Source of the DNA: Lunasporangiospora selenospora
Lineage: Eukaryota > Mortierellomycota > Mortierellomycetes > Mortierellales > Mortierellaceae
DNA: 23,658 bases
Reading direction: 5' to 3'
NCBI GenBank assembly: GCA_015680635.1
Contig: JAABOA010000032.1
Span: forward strand, 1-23,658
Every line of letters begins with the position of its first letter. The first letter of the stretch is position 1. A program made the translations under genes and the position numbers. Below the pieces are notes generated by a model, which ran no database searches, had not been told where the DNA came from, and saw only the letters and a program-made list of their open reading frames with translations. Positions 10,508 to 20,194 of the stretch are shown here, in pieces.

Positions 10508-12959
10508 ATGTCGACAGAGCGTCTGGTCATTGCCCTAGGAGAGGTGAAGCGTTGTGGTCTCGTGCCAAGCGTAGGAACGATTCAGAAATTAGATTTCATC
10601 GCCAAACAGTTACAAGCTGATCCAGAGTTCCGGTACGGTTGCCTGCTGGAAACGAGACGCATTTCCCGTTTGAATGCACCGGGCTAATGCTTGCCTCCTT
10701 CTCGCAACCTTACTTCTCCCCCTCCCCCTCCTCTCAGAGCGGAGCTTGGTGCTATTGACGAGGCCATCTGGACCGAGTACGCCTTGGTACTTGAAGAGCT
10801 TCACCAAAAGGGCCCAGAGCCTTTAAATGTCGAGGTCGCCATGTATCTATTCAGAATCGTCCGGAATATTGTCGCCGGGAACTCGGTTGGTCAAGATCGT
10901 GCAAGGTAGAGAACACGATCAGTTCATCTCTCTCAAATATTTGAAAGAAGCATTCTCTAACCATCGCTCTGTCGATAAAACCTAGAAACGCAAAAATCCC
11001 AGAGAGCATTCAGTGTCTGCTCTCCCAGACAGCCCATATCCATTATGGAAATGTTATATGTACACCATTTGCTTCAGAGTGACCCTTGATCAGTCTTAGG
11101 ACAACTTTTGCAACATTTGCAGTGGAAAAGGAGAGAAAAGGTACTCATGGATCGATATTCCCAGATATCCAGATGCTTAGGGCAGGTATCCAGGCACTGT
11201 CTAATCTTGTCACAGGAAATGAGACTTCAAAGGATCACATTTGGGAATCGTTTCTGGAGCACGAGACCGATCCTAGTCTCCATCTCTTATGGTTCGTTTT
11301 ACATCTTTATTTATTGAGATCAATTTCCAACCGCTTCAACGCACGGACCTCAGTTTGACGATGCTTAACAGACCCAACTTTTCTACAGTACATTAGCCGC
11401 TATTGAAGACGAAGCGATTGTTTTCGGAACCGTCATGTTTTGCTTCAACTGCATCTTTGAATCAAAGGAACGAAGGTACAATGGAGTATGCTGTAGTCGA
11501 CATTATTATCACTGATGCTTTCAGCTCGTGCCTAACTCGTCACATTCCAAAATAGTGCCCTTTTACTCTCGACACCTGCTGGCTGTGTACTGCTGCGTCA
11601 ACTTGCCATCGTGTCTCAAGAGACTTGCAACAAAGAGAACCGGCAAAGTTTTGAAATGATCTACAAGTTGTTCGACCACCTCATCAACTTTGATCTCACA
11701 CGTACTATACTCGGTGCTTTGCGACAGTCGCCAAAAAAGTCAACTGACGCGGAGAATAATCAACCAACTCAGCCTCCAACCGACTCTGACATGCCCTCGG
11801 GTCCAGGATCGGAAGGCGTAGAGGAAACGAATGACACCAACACAGCCGATAGCGCTCAACGGGACCCCAAATCTGAGAACCATCTGCCATTGAGTTCAGA
11901 GCAGGTCACATTCTTGAAAATGCTAGACTCTAGGATTTATGTCTGGCATGAGAAGCAGCAGCGCTTGTGGAATCAATTGAGCAAAGTCGACCCTTCTTCA
12001 GCAGAGGCGACCACGCTTAGGAGTGGTTTAGAACCGACCCTGAGCTTGGAGACGGTTGGATTCTTGACAGACACATTCGGATCAATATCAAAGTTGACAA
12101 TTGACGTCCTCAAGACGCTGACTCTACCAGGCGTAGGCAAGCGTTCGGTCGAGGATCTGTCAAACCTGTCAACTGGTGTTTTGCTTCTGCTTGGTTGCTT
12201 TTCACATCTCAGCCAATTTGAAGATGGAGTCGGCGGTCATTCGGATGCAGTTCCCGGAGACGAATCAGCGAGCGCCAAAGACTCTAATCCCGATGGACAA
12301 CCTTTGACTTTAAATAATGACACAATTAAGACGACTGTTCCACCTTGGTTTACTGCTCAGCACAAGGCTATGGTTGAACATAATCTAGTTGAGAATGCTA
12401 TTGAGCTATTGAGACAAGCAGATCTCAGCCTGGCTCGGGTGGTCGATCCCGTACCGAATGCCAATTCTCCAGCCCCGTTGGGTGCGAATAGCGACTCGAC
12501 CCTTCTCTCAAACACTTCAACAGAGCAAGGACAACAAATGTTTTTCAAAGGACTCAAGAGAGATATCGTCCGTGTAGTAGGCAATATGTCCCACCGTTCT
12601 CGTAACGTTCAGGATAGGATCCGAGGATGCAATGGGCTGATCGTCATGTTGAACCAGTGTAACATTGACGACTCGAATCCATGTAAGTACAGCTCTTTCA
12701 TTGGATGATCCCTCCAGTCGTTGCACTAGCTTGAAAGTATATGAATCTGACACCCTGCTGCGTTTATTTATTTCATTTAGATCTCCGAGAGCATGCTATT
12801 CTGGCTCTAAAGAACATCCTTGCAGGCAATCTGGAGAACCAAGCTATTATCCAGGAACTTGAGCCAATCGATGCAGTGGATCATCCAGTGCTGCGCGAGG
12901 CCAAGGTGTCAGCACAGCTGGATATGGAGACAGGAAAACCTGTTCTGAAAAAGATTTAG
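10508..12959 (+). CDS. Ataxin-10 homologue (armadillo-like)
   Basis: Seven exons: 10508-10632, 10738-10905, 10986-11059, 11123-11291, 11389-11475, 11556-12682, 12781-12959; all junction phases agree and the product is 642 residues. The C-terminal ataxin-10 domain (about 539-625) is clear: VVGNMSHR, then a CNGLIVMLNQC stretch, DDSNPYLREHAILALKN and AGNLENQAII, which match armadillo helices of human ATXN10 and yeast Ctr86. The N-terminal half is helical repeat-like (for example ALSNLVTGNE in exon 4). Exon 6 carries a low-complexity acidic Asn/Pro/Ser insert (about 11725-11895) that helps explain the length over the roughly 475-residue human protein. Roles reported for relatives include cytokinesis and ciliary function. 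Exon 3-4 is the least certain junction: a 63-bp intron with GTACAC donor and GCAG acceptor. Confidence 0.88.
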
Positions 12960-13214
12960 GGCTGTAGTCAAGCAAAGGTGTCTAATAGAATGGCTTGTGG
13001 CAGCCAAGCGTTCATAGCAACTTTCTCTCCTCCCTGCAGGAGAATTGGCGGTCGCGTTTGTACGGGTTGTTCATCTCTCATACATATGCAGATTGTCGAA
13101 TATGCAAAGAGCCTCATTTCTGTCAATCAATGTTTCTGACCTTTGCTTGCCGAGTGTAACTCCTAGCTAGGATGGGTAGGAGCAGTGGAAAAAAGAGGTG
13201 CAGAGTCAGTGTGA
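12960..13214. other. Ataxin-10 3' flank
   Basis: Expected 3' UTR and spacer. No frame or RNA gene is recognised. A tandem of AG-rich sequence begins near 13170 and leads into the open frame that follows. Confidence 0.4.
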
Positions 13215-13220
13215 GGGACG

Positions 13221-13586
13221 GTGGACAATAACAGGCAGGAGGAGGATAGGTGCTGCCAACTACTCCTGAGAGAACAAAGTGGGGACGGATTGGAAGAGAG
13301 GGGTAATTTCAACTGCGAGGTAATGGAGCAGAGGAAAGTCTGCTGCAAACCCGAGAGTGACGAAACAGCGGCTCGGAGGGGTAATATCGACAAGCTCGAG
13401 CAAAAACAGCGACAAGCAGATGGGTGTGCTAGAATGAGCGCTAGAAGAATATTAGAAGAGTTTGGAAAAGCGGCCAGGAGGGAGAACAGCGAAAGTGGAG
13501 ATGTGGACCTTGAGAAAATCCAAGGCCTTCTTCCAGAGATACTACGGGAGCAGAATTTAACTGTAGTATTTTCATTTTATTTCTAG
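13221..13586 (+). CDS. Unassigned charged open frame, possibly an exon
   Basis: A frame of about 120 codons, open from just after a TGA at 13212. It begins with GTG; the first ATGs in frame are at 13323 and 13434. The translation is hydrophilic and rich in Glu, Arg and Gln, and ends in a helical DVDLEKIQGLLPEIL segment before an odd aromatic tail. The segment faintly recalls the end of the histone-fold protein CENP-X/MHF2, but the spacing differs and the N-terminal histone helices are missing, so I do not assign it. It could be a terminal exon, a relic, or a chance frame in purine-rich DNA. Confidence 0.2.
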   Translation: MDNNRQEEDRCCQLLLREQSGDGLEERGNFNCEVMEQRKVCCKPESDETAARRGNIDKLEQKQRQADGCARMSARRILEEFGKAARRENSESGDVDLEKIQGLLPEILREQNLTVVFSFYF

Positions 13587-14608
13587 GGGGTGGTCAAAAT
13601 GGCAAAAATAGGAAATACCAAGCTCCTGGTGCATTCTCTGCCGATCATTTTGTTTCAGTTCAAACTTCGTAAATACCAAGCTTGGTGCAAATCCTATGCT
13701 GTTTTTACCAATCATTTCGTCTCAAAGCTGACATTGTTTTTTCAACTTATCTTTGGGATTCGCGAATAGCAAACTTCACAAACTGTGACCTTTAAGACTC
13801 TTCATGACTTGTCTCCTTTACCTCAGCCCTACCAAGAGTGTGGGAGTATCAAAGAGTACGAAAATTATTGTCTATTTCACAGATTTTTACTGTCCACGAT
13901 TTTATTCTGAGGACTTGTTACGGCCTTTTCATTTGTAATTGATCCTAATAAGAGATCCAAGCTCGGGTTTACCACCAAACAAGAGTAAAATTTCGTGAAA
14001 TGAACAATAGTATTTATTTCATTACTGTCTCACCCTTTCCAAACTGGGAAGCCTCCTATTTTCCGCTTAGTCTGGTAGAGTATTCAAGTGGAGTAGAGTT
14101 CTTTATTGGATGAATATTGATTCTCTTTGTGCAATTAAAATCAATCTTGAATGGTTTCTAATTTCATTGTACCTGTAGTGATTAGCATATTAGAACGGAG
14201 AACGAAGAGAAAATGATAGTAATTAGTGCATTGAGAAATATAGACAGAAGTAGGACTGATAGAGAGGGTTTGTACATGTGTTAAGTATGTGTATCTGTAT
14301 GATACATTTGACAGAGCGAGGGGAGGGGAAAAAAGAGAGGGAGTATGAGAAAAAGAAGAGTGTGAAAGAGACACAAAAGAGGAGGATAAAGTGATTGAGG
14401 TAGGCACGGAGGATTGATGTTTGATTTTTGACAGAAGTTGACTACAGTAATTATGTGAATAAGCTATAGTCTTTCCACAGATGAGTGTATGTTAATGGAT
14501 AGTCCGTTAATGGTCTTTAGAAAGGTGACTCTAGAATATCATCAATGAGGGCTTTGGGATACATTTTTTTATTGGTTGGTCAACATCTCGAGATCATTAT
14601 TACTCAAG
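13587..14608. other. Gene-free repeat-rich spacer
   Basis: A/T-rich DNA with a diverged direct repeat (listed separately) and a long purine-biased tract at about 14310-14400. The apparent minus-strand frame opposite that tract (14141-14407) is low-complexity Ser/His/Leu and is not a credible protein. No RNA gene is seen. Confidence 0.5.
13613..13726 (+). repeat. Diverged direct repeat, two copies
   Basis: Copy 1 (13613-13663) and copy 2 (13671-13726) share the opening AAATACCAAGCT, then GGTGCA, and later a CAATCATTT/CGATCATTT-GT-TCA block. Small indels separate them. Seen directly. It may be the remains of a small mobile element or of a tandem unit. Confidence 0.6.
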
Positions 14609-14893
14609 TTATCTTTTATAAACTGCATTGGCAATGTTTGCTCCATCATGTCTAGGAATCTGCCCATCGTCTAATATAACTTTAGCCTTGTCAGGATCAG
14701 AAGCTAGTGATAGTAACACAAAAATTTGGCCATGAACAACTGAAGGACTTCGTAGATTGAGACCCACTCTTTCCAACGCTTGTCCTTGTAATTTAAGTGT
14801 AGTCAAAGCAAAGGCTAGTCGTATCGGTAACTGATGTCTTGTGAAAAGTAATGGAAAGGTCTTGTCATTTGTTGTTGAGATCGGGATTCTCGG
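14609..14893 (-). pseudogene. Helitron PIF1-like helicase C-terminus, relic 1
   Basis: The minus strand is open from 14893 to the stop at 14609. It reads PRIPIS, then RHQLPIRLAFALTTLKLQGQ, ERVGLNLRSP, HGQIFVLLSLASD and ANAVYK. This is the C-terminal end of Helitron PIF1-type helicases (usual form: FPVRLAFAMTINKSQGQ, HGQLYVALSR, NVVYKE). Key positions are lost: the NKSQGQ motif has become LKLQGQ and the motif VI arginine (LSR) is Leu. No upstream helicase motifs continue the frame. A dead fragment of a rolling-circle transposon; family call from motif order. Confidence 0.75.
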
Positions 14894-15699
14894 TAAGAAA
14901 AAAATCGTTCTGCTTTACTTTTGTCACTTTCGATTCTTATCTTTGTCAATAGTAGTTCTAAACCTATCATCAGGGGCATGTCTGTACGCTATAATAGGGA
15001 TTTAGGTTCCCTCATGTCCATTAAGTTGACTATGCAATGGAGGTGGTACATATTTATTTGCAGAGACTAACACTGACTGACATTGTCTCTTTTTGTGTTA
15101 TTTCATTTTCTCTTTTTAATTGTAACATATACACCCAGTTCTTGATGAGCAGGGCTCGTTAAAATACACACTGCATCCGAGAGTCGGGTCTATCTCAAGT
15201 TTCTGGATAGAGAGGTGGGCCTTACTCTATTCTATCGCCGTTAACCCATATGGAAACAGAGGATAACCCGATAGAGGGATCTCCCTAGCATCCAAAATTA
15301 TCCGAGAGACTTTGTTAAGTCTTTAGTCGACCTTTTGGTGATCATGTTGATCAGAATGAAACTAATCTCTTGATAATGAAATTGATCCAATTATGAGAGG
15401 TGCTAAGAATAAAATGACTGAAATTGGTTCATTAAAATGTCCCTTATGTCAAACGCTTTGCAAAAACAAAGAGTCTTGTATCAAATCATTCCAATACGAA
15501 TGGATAAAGTGAAATTACTTTTGCTAGATACTCACCTTGGCCATGTACCATTGAGATCAAAGAGAAAACATCGAGTGCGAAGATGGAAAGTGTTAGGACA
15601 AAAAAACTCCCACGCCGTGTCAAAGCATACCCCAGTACTGTCTCTGCAGTGTCAACGACCTACCCTCGATCTTGGAGTTGTTTGAGAGCAAGGATGGTG
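14894..15699. other. Spacer between Helitron relics
   Basis: No intact gene. The minus strand upstream of relic 1 has stops in all frames within short distance and no recognised Helitron motif. The 82-codon plus-strand frame at 15437-15685 is unrecognised and basic, starts in A/T-rich DNA and is probably chance. This may be further decayed transposon sequence. Confidence 0.4.
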
Positions 15700-15990
15700 T
15701 TTTCGTTGGTCTGACTAGGGAGTGCCCCGCGACTCTGCTCACAGTTTCAAAATATTGCTGCTTTAATAAGGAGAAAATGTAGAGGACTTCGACATTCAGT
15801 GTTGATGTCATGTTGGCAGTCTCCGATAAAAACCAAGAAGGATAGAAATATTTCTGTACTTTGTAGCTCTATAAAGCGCTCCATCAAGCTGCTCATGCGC
15901 TGCAGAAGATAAATACCGACTCTTTGCAATATTTGTCCTTGGGATTTGTTGATGGTCATTGCATAGGCATGGAATATGTTCTTAACACAA
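15700..15990 (-). pseudogene. Helitron PIF1-like helicase C-terminus, relic 2
   Basis: The minus strand reads AYAMTINKSQGQILQRVGIYL from about 15970, a textbook Helitron helicase motif V. A frameshift follows: in the next frame comes HEQLDGALYRATKYRNISIL, matching the usual HGQLYVALSRATSYRNI motif VI. Then come stop codons and another shift. Unlike relic 1, the NKSQGQ core is intact but the reading frame is not. Same orientation as relic 1 but with different sequence, so it is probably a separate insertion or a different Helitron family. Confidence 0.75.
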
Positions 15991-17040
15991 ATATTTTTTT
16001 TGCACCATACTTTTCATCATGCGGACTAAACCAAAGTCTACTCAGTTTACAGGCGCAGTCTTGGGTAGTGGCTGGAGCCGTGAGATATTGTCATGGAGGG
16101 GAGATACCGCCTCTTTCAAATCTGACCATTGTTTCTCCATCCTCCCTTTCGAATGTTTTTATTTTTGAGTTGCCCACTGTGCCATGCTTGGTCATCACTT
16201 CAGACATGTGGAAGATGGCACTGCATCGCAGGCAACCTAAGAAATGCTCACCGGCACTCTAAACACTACCCACAATCCATTTAATCTTTGGTAATGGAAA
16301 GTATCAATCGGGTATGCTAGAGTCTACATTGTAGGCGCATGCTGGAGATCATGCCCGTCAATGCTGTACAGACTTCTATCCTGTTATTTGCAGTCTGCTT
16401 TGCTCCAATGTGTTTGAAAACTGACTTTATTCTAGCACTCCATGTTAAAGCAAGACCCACAGACTTAAAGAGTAATTTTTTCTCGTCCATTGAGTTGGTA
16501 ACTCACTGTTACCCGACATCAACTCTCAGGAGCACAGAGCTATCATAACCCCCACATTAATATTGAATTATCATACCATGAATCCAATACAGTGTGTACA
16601 CTATGTAAAAATCTGCATCCATTGCTGAATGAGCAATCTCCCCTGATCTATCGGCTGCGATTTCTTTTCAATATCCATCCTGTAATATCTACTGTGGTAG
16701 TGTTCAGTAACACTTGCCTTCAACCATTGGGGAGCAAGAGGGAAAGAGAGAGAAAGAGCAATCACAGCACGCGCTTCCCGCCATAGGGTGGCCTGACACT
16801 CAAAAATTTGGTTGCTCGATAGTAGTGCAGCTTTCTTGGTAGGCAAAGTGCTCTCCTAGCTAACGCGTTGCCCAAATGTCAAGATTCTCTTTGAAATAGG
16901 CTGCCTCATGACCTAATGAGAAGCTCATTCCCACCCTCATCCCTGCGCAATTAGCAGTTTCAACGATTGCGAAGATAAATATCTATAAGTCACCTGAATT
17001 GCAACGTTTTTTTATGTAATTAAAATTTTTTAGAAAGATA
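15991..17040. other. Decayed spacer between transposon relics
   Basis: No recognisable gene. Open frames on both strands are short and unlike known families. The right part may include the missing N-terminal (DNA-binding) section of the pogo transposase, but I could not find a helix-turn-helix signature. A GA-rich run lies at about 16735-16760. Confidence 0.4.
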
Positions 17041-18130
17041 CGCAAAGCTCCAGCACTTTAGCCTCGAGAACATATACAACTGCGACGAAACAGGTTTGTA
17101 CCCCAGGGGTCATGAGCAACAAAACCTCTTACACCGGAAAGATTAAAGGACAAAAAACCATTAAGAATGCACGCATAGTGATTTTATTCTGCTGCAATGC
17201 AACCGGAACAGACAAGCGAAGGCTATTCATCCTAAGTAATTTTTTCGGTCTTTTTTCCAGTGGTTTCCTTCCATTTCTCGCCTTTTCCCAACCTATTCTT
17301 GATAGGCAAATGGGTCTATCAGCTGCATATACTCTGATATTTTCTATGAGTGGTTGAAAGTTATCGACCAAGAAATGCGACAATAAGCTCGTCAAACTGC
17401 TGTGGCGATAGATAATGCAGGATGTCACAATGCCGGCGAGAACTTCGGTCTTTCCAACAACATTATAATCCTCCGGTTACTGTCACACTCCACTTCCTTA
17501 ACACAACCTTTGGATGTCAGAGTTATCCGATCCTTCAAAGTCCATTATAGCGAACGAATGCTTCAAACGGCGGGGAAAGTCTGGAGAAAGGAGGGTACGA
17601 AGAAGACAATGCACCCCTCTCCAGCATTTGGAAGTGCATTGGGGATGCCTGGGAATGTGTTATTCTCAACTGGATTCGTCACTGTTTTGCCGCAGTACCA
17701 GTTCTCCAGAGTATGCAAATGGAATCACTGAAGGAAGTATGCGTCTATCAAGGATGATACCACCAAGCAACCTGACCATGCGGCTCTCAGCTTCCCTAAA
17801 ATGGTTTAGACCAGTGGACCCTCCAACGTCCTCATGGGAAGAATGGATAAAACTCTAGCTCTACCAAAGTATGGCGATAGGGTTATCAAGAGACACTAGT
17901 CCGAAATAATAGATGAAGAAAAGTCATTCACTATACCCACTTCTGATGTATATCAAAGTATTCAGACTGGCGCCACGACAGTGTCCTCCACAGAGCCGCA
18001 TGTACTCCAGGACCCATTACTGCCATCAATCAACGAGACCATTGATAAACTCACTCAAGGAAGAGGAAACAGACCCTCGAAACCATAAGGCAGCTCCTCG
18101 ACAGAGCTACAGAGGATCATTGAGCACTGC
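17041..18130 (+). pseudogene. Pogo/Tigger-type DDE transposase relic
   Basis: Plus-strand fragments of a Tc1/mariner-superfamily pogo transposase lie in order but in shifting frames. ENIYNCDETG (17066 on) holds the first catalytic Asp. ILFCCNATGTDK follows in the frame of 17112-17357, then DIFYEWLKVIDQEM, then AVAIDNAGCHN with the second Asp at 17411-17413, SLTQPLDVRVI with the third at 17513-17515, and FKVHYSERML. The second and third Asp are 34 residues apart, as in pogo-type elements. C-terminal pieces WECVILNWIRHCF and LETIRQLLDRATEDH (to about 18120) complete the order. At least three frameshifts and several stops break it. The N-terminal CENP-B-like DNA-binding part and terminal inverted repeats were not found. 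Confidence 0.85.
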
Positions 18131-18550
18131 AACTCCATGAATTCTTTCATTCTCATCCATACCTGACAGTCCGTCAAGGCTAATTGAGCCACTCTTGATG
18201 TTTCCCTTTCCTTCTACATCAAATCCACAAATGTCTCCTTCATCTATACGCGCCACTACAAGCTCATCAGCCAGGGCACGAGGAAACAGAAGAACTTTTA
18301 CAACTCCACGTACCAAAGTAAACCCTCACGCACCAAAATGGACAAATATTCTTCCATCTCCAAGTACCCAAAGCCCCCAGGGTACTTGCTGTACTTTCAA
18401 CAGTAGGAACAGCAAGTCCCATGCCGGATTCTGAACTTTGAAACAGAGTTGTAGTAATGATTTTACTAAGGCGTTTGCATGGCAGTGTTGCGATAGGGTC
18501 GAATAACATGTATGACATGAAAAAATATTAGTGAGTTGATTGGGAGGACA
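18131..18550. other. Spacer after pogo relic
   Basis: A Ser/Pro/Thr-rich plus-strand frame (18195-18434) and overlapping minus-strand frames occur here. None has a start context, splice pattern or known domain. This may be transposon flank. Confidence 0.35.
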
Positions 18551-18567
18551 ACTTTGGATATGATTGT

Positions 18568-18695
18568 ATTGGATTGCATGTGGAGCGGATATGGATCACA
18601 TTCATAATCCGTTTGTGGGCAAATGGATTGGATATGAATCACCTTGAGACTGAATGGATTGGATTAGGATATTGACCAAGTGGATTGGATTATCC
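18568..18695 (+). repeat. Degenerate GGATTGGAT satellite patch
   Basis: TGGATTGGAT-type words recur at about 18568-18579, 18623-18641, 18653-18674 and 18680-18695, separated by ATATGAATC or TTAGGATATT variants. Spacing is irregular. Seen directly; it resembles an eroded minisatellite. Confidence 0.6.
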
Positions 18696-18996
18696 GAATG
18701 GCGATCGCTACTGGCAACCATATCTTTCTTGGTTTGGTGTAAGACGATCGAAGTCAACTGAAAGGTACCATCAGTGTATTTGATGACCCAATCTTGAGGA
18801 CTCGCAGATTCACAAGAGTTCTCTCAACCATAATCTATAGAAAGGAGTTGGTACTCTCGATAATGTGATGTAATCCATATTTACAATCACAATAATTTCG
18901 AACCATGATCCTTTGTCGTCTCGAGGACTTCAATGAGCCTACAAAGTGGGAGCATATTCTCGGCTTTGTTGAATAAGTGGCAATCTGCATACTTCT
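18696..18996. other. 3' flank of the minus-strand gene
   Basis: About 300 bases with no recognised gene. It should hold the 3' UTR of the minus-strand gene that ends at 18997. Confidence 0.35.
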
Positions 18997-20194
18997 TCAA
19001 GATAAAAACCCCTCAGACTGTATGGTCATCTCGAAGAACTCCAAGTTGTATCCTACAAACAAAAGAGCTGGTTTAGTAATGAATCAAGATAAAATGTACG
19101 CAAAAGTTCTAAAAAGCCCTTCCTAAATGCATGAAGAATCCCGATCACCGACACGGGGCCGTCGGGCTCCAGGACGATCATGGTATCAAGAGAATGCTTC
19201 AGCTCCTGTCCCAACTTAGTAAGGTCATCCCAGATCTGTGAAAAGCCTATGTTAGCAGCGGTCTTGCCCTCCATGTGAACTAAAGAACAAGAGCGATCGC
19301 GGAGCTGGGTCACAAGGGGAAACGTCTGGGAAGAGGAGGTGCGAGTCTTGTCCTCTTGTTTCATCCAGCACGGTCATCACACCCATTTAAACATAAAAGA
19401 AGGAAGAGAGCAATACGGACTTCACGATCAAAATGATATACAGCAGAAGGGCAAGAGCATTACATACCACTTGCTGCTTCTGTGCTTGATCGATCTGAAT
19501 GTCGCATTCAAACAGGGGACCGATGAGGTATTGGATAAAAGATCCTTCATTCTCGAGACTGGAAAAAGTCCACAAACTGTCGAGACGAGGTCAGCCGCAG
19601 CAGGACCTGGTGGAGGAGAGGAAACGAGGGAGGTTCGTTTCTCAGAGGCTTGGAGTACTCATCAAAGCTCTTACTTGCTGCCAGTCCTGCCCACTTGTGG
19701 CACTCGGTGATCGTAGTAGACCCGATGTTATTAATCTCGATCTTGCCCATCACAGTCCTACATGTACTCCTAAACGTGGTCTTGAACCTCTCCCTGCACA
19801 CCCCAAGTTTGGTTCTCTGACTCCAGATGGAGATGAGGTTGGCAACACTACTAGACATCGCGAACAGGGAAGAGTAGAAAGGTGGAGACAAAGAACGGAA
19901 TAAAAGAAAACGTACAGCATCTCGGAATGTCGTCAGGTCTTTGCTGATGTTGTTGCCATTGTGCGTCCATGATGTTTCGAGTTCTGATTTCTCTCGGCCA
20001 CCCCCTACCAGAGAGTTGTAGACGTACAAATCTAACTCTAAGAATGTCTCCGATCCATGGTACGAGTAGAGCGAGCCGGAGGCTGAGGTCGATGTCGATG
20101 CCGTGGTCGTGGTTGAGACTGTGGAACCGAAGCTCACTCTGCGCCACTTGCCTCGTTCTGCTTCCGTCACCTCCTCTGGTCGCTTTTTAGCATT
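18997..20194 (-). CDS. Spliced gene of unknown family, 5' end unresolved
   Basis: Proposed minus-strand exons: 20194-19659, 19558-19468, 19352-19100, 19052-18997. Phases agree and give 311 residues, but the first exon starts at an acceptor (TATATAG) and the true start lies upstream. The protein opens Lys/Arg/Glu-rich, then a Thr/Ser run, then reads as ordinary globular sequence (LETSWTHNGNNI, GKIEINNIGS, ECHKWAGLA, GPLFECDIQIDQAQ, HMEGKTAANIGFSQIW, LDTMIVLEPDGPVSVIGI). I cannot name a domain. It has the flavour of expanded effector-like families in Mortierella-type fungi, but that is only an impression. A 65-bp pyrimidine-rich, intron-like stretch inside exon 1 (19915-19851) would break the frame if removed, so the gene may be decaying. 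The last 47-bp intron is optional: reading through gives a stop at 19053. Confidence 0.45.

Noticed and set aside
14141-14407. 88-codon minus-strand frame
   Set aside because: It lies opposite a purine-rich tract and encodes a low-complexity Ser/Leu/His peptide; composition alone explains it.
15924-16262. 112-codon plus-strand frame
   Set aside because: It overlaps the minus-strand Helitron motif at its start, and the rest matches nothing; taken as an antisense shadow of transposon DNA.
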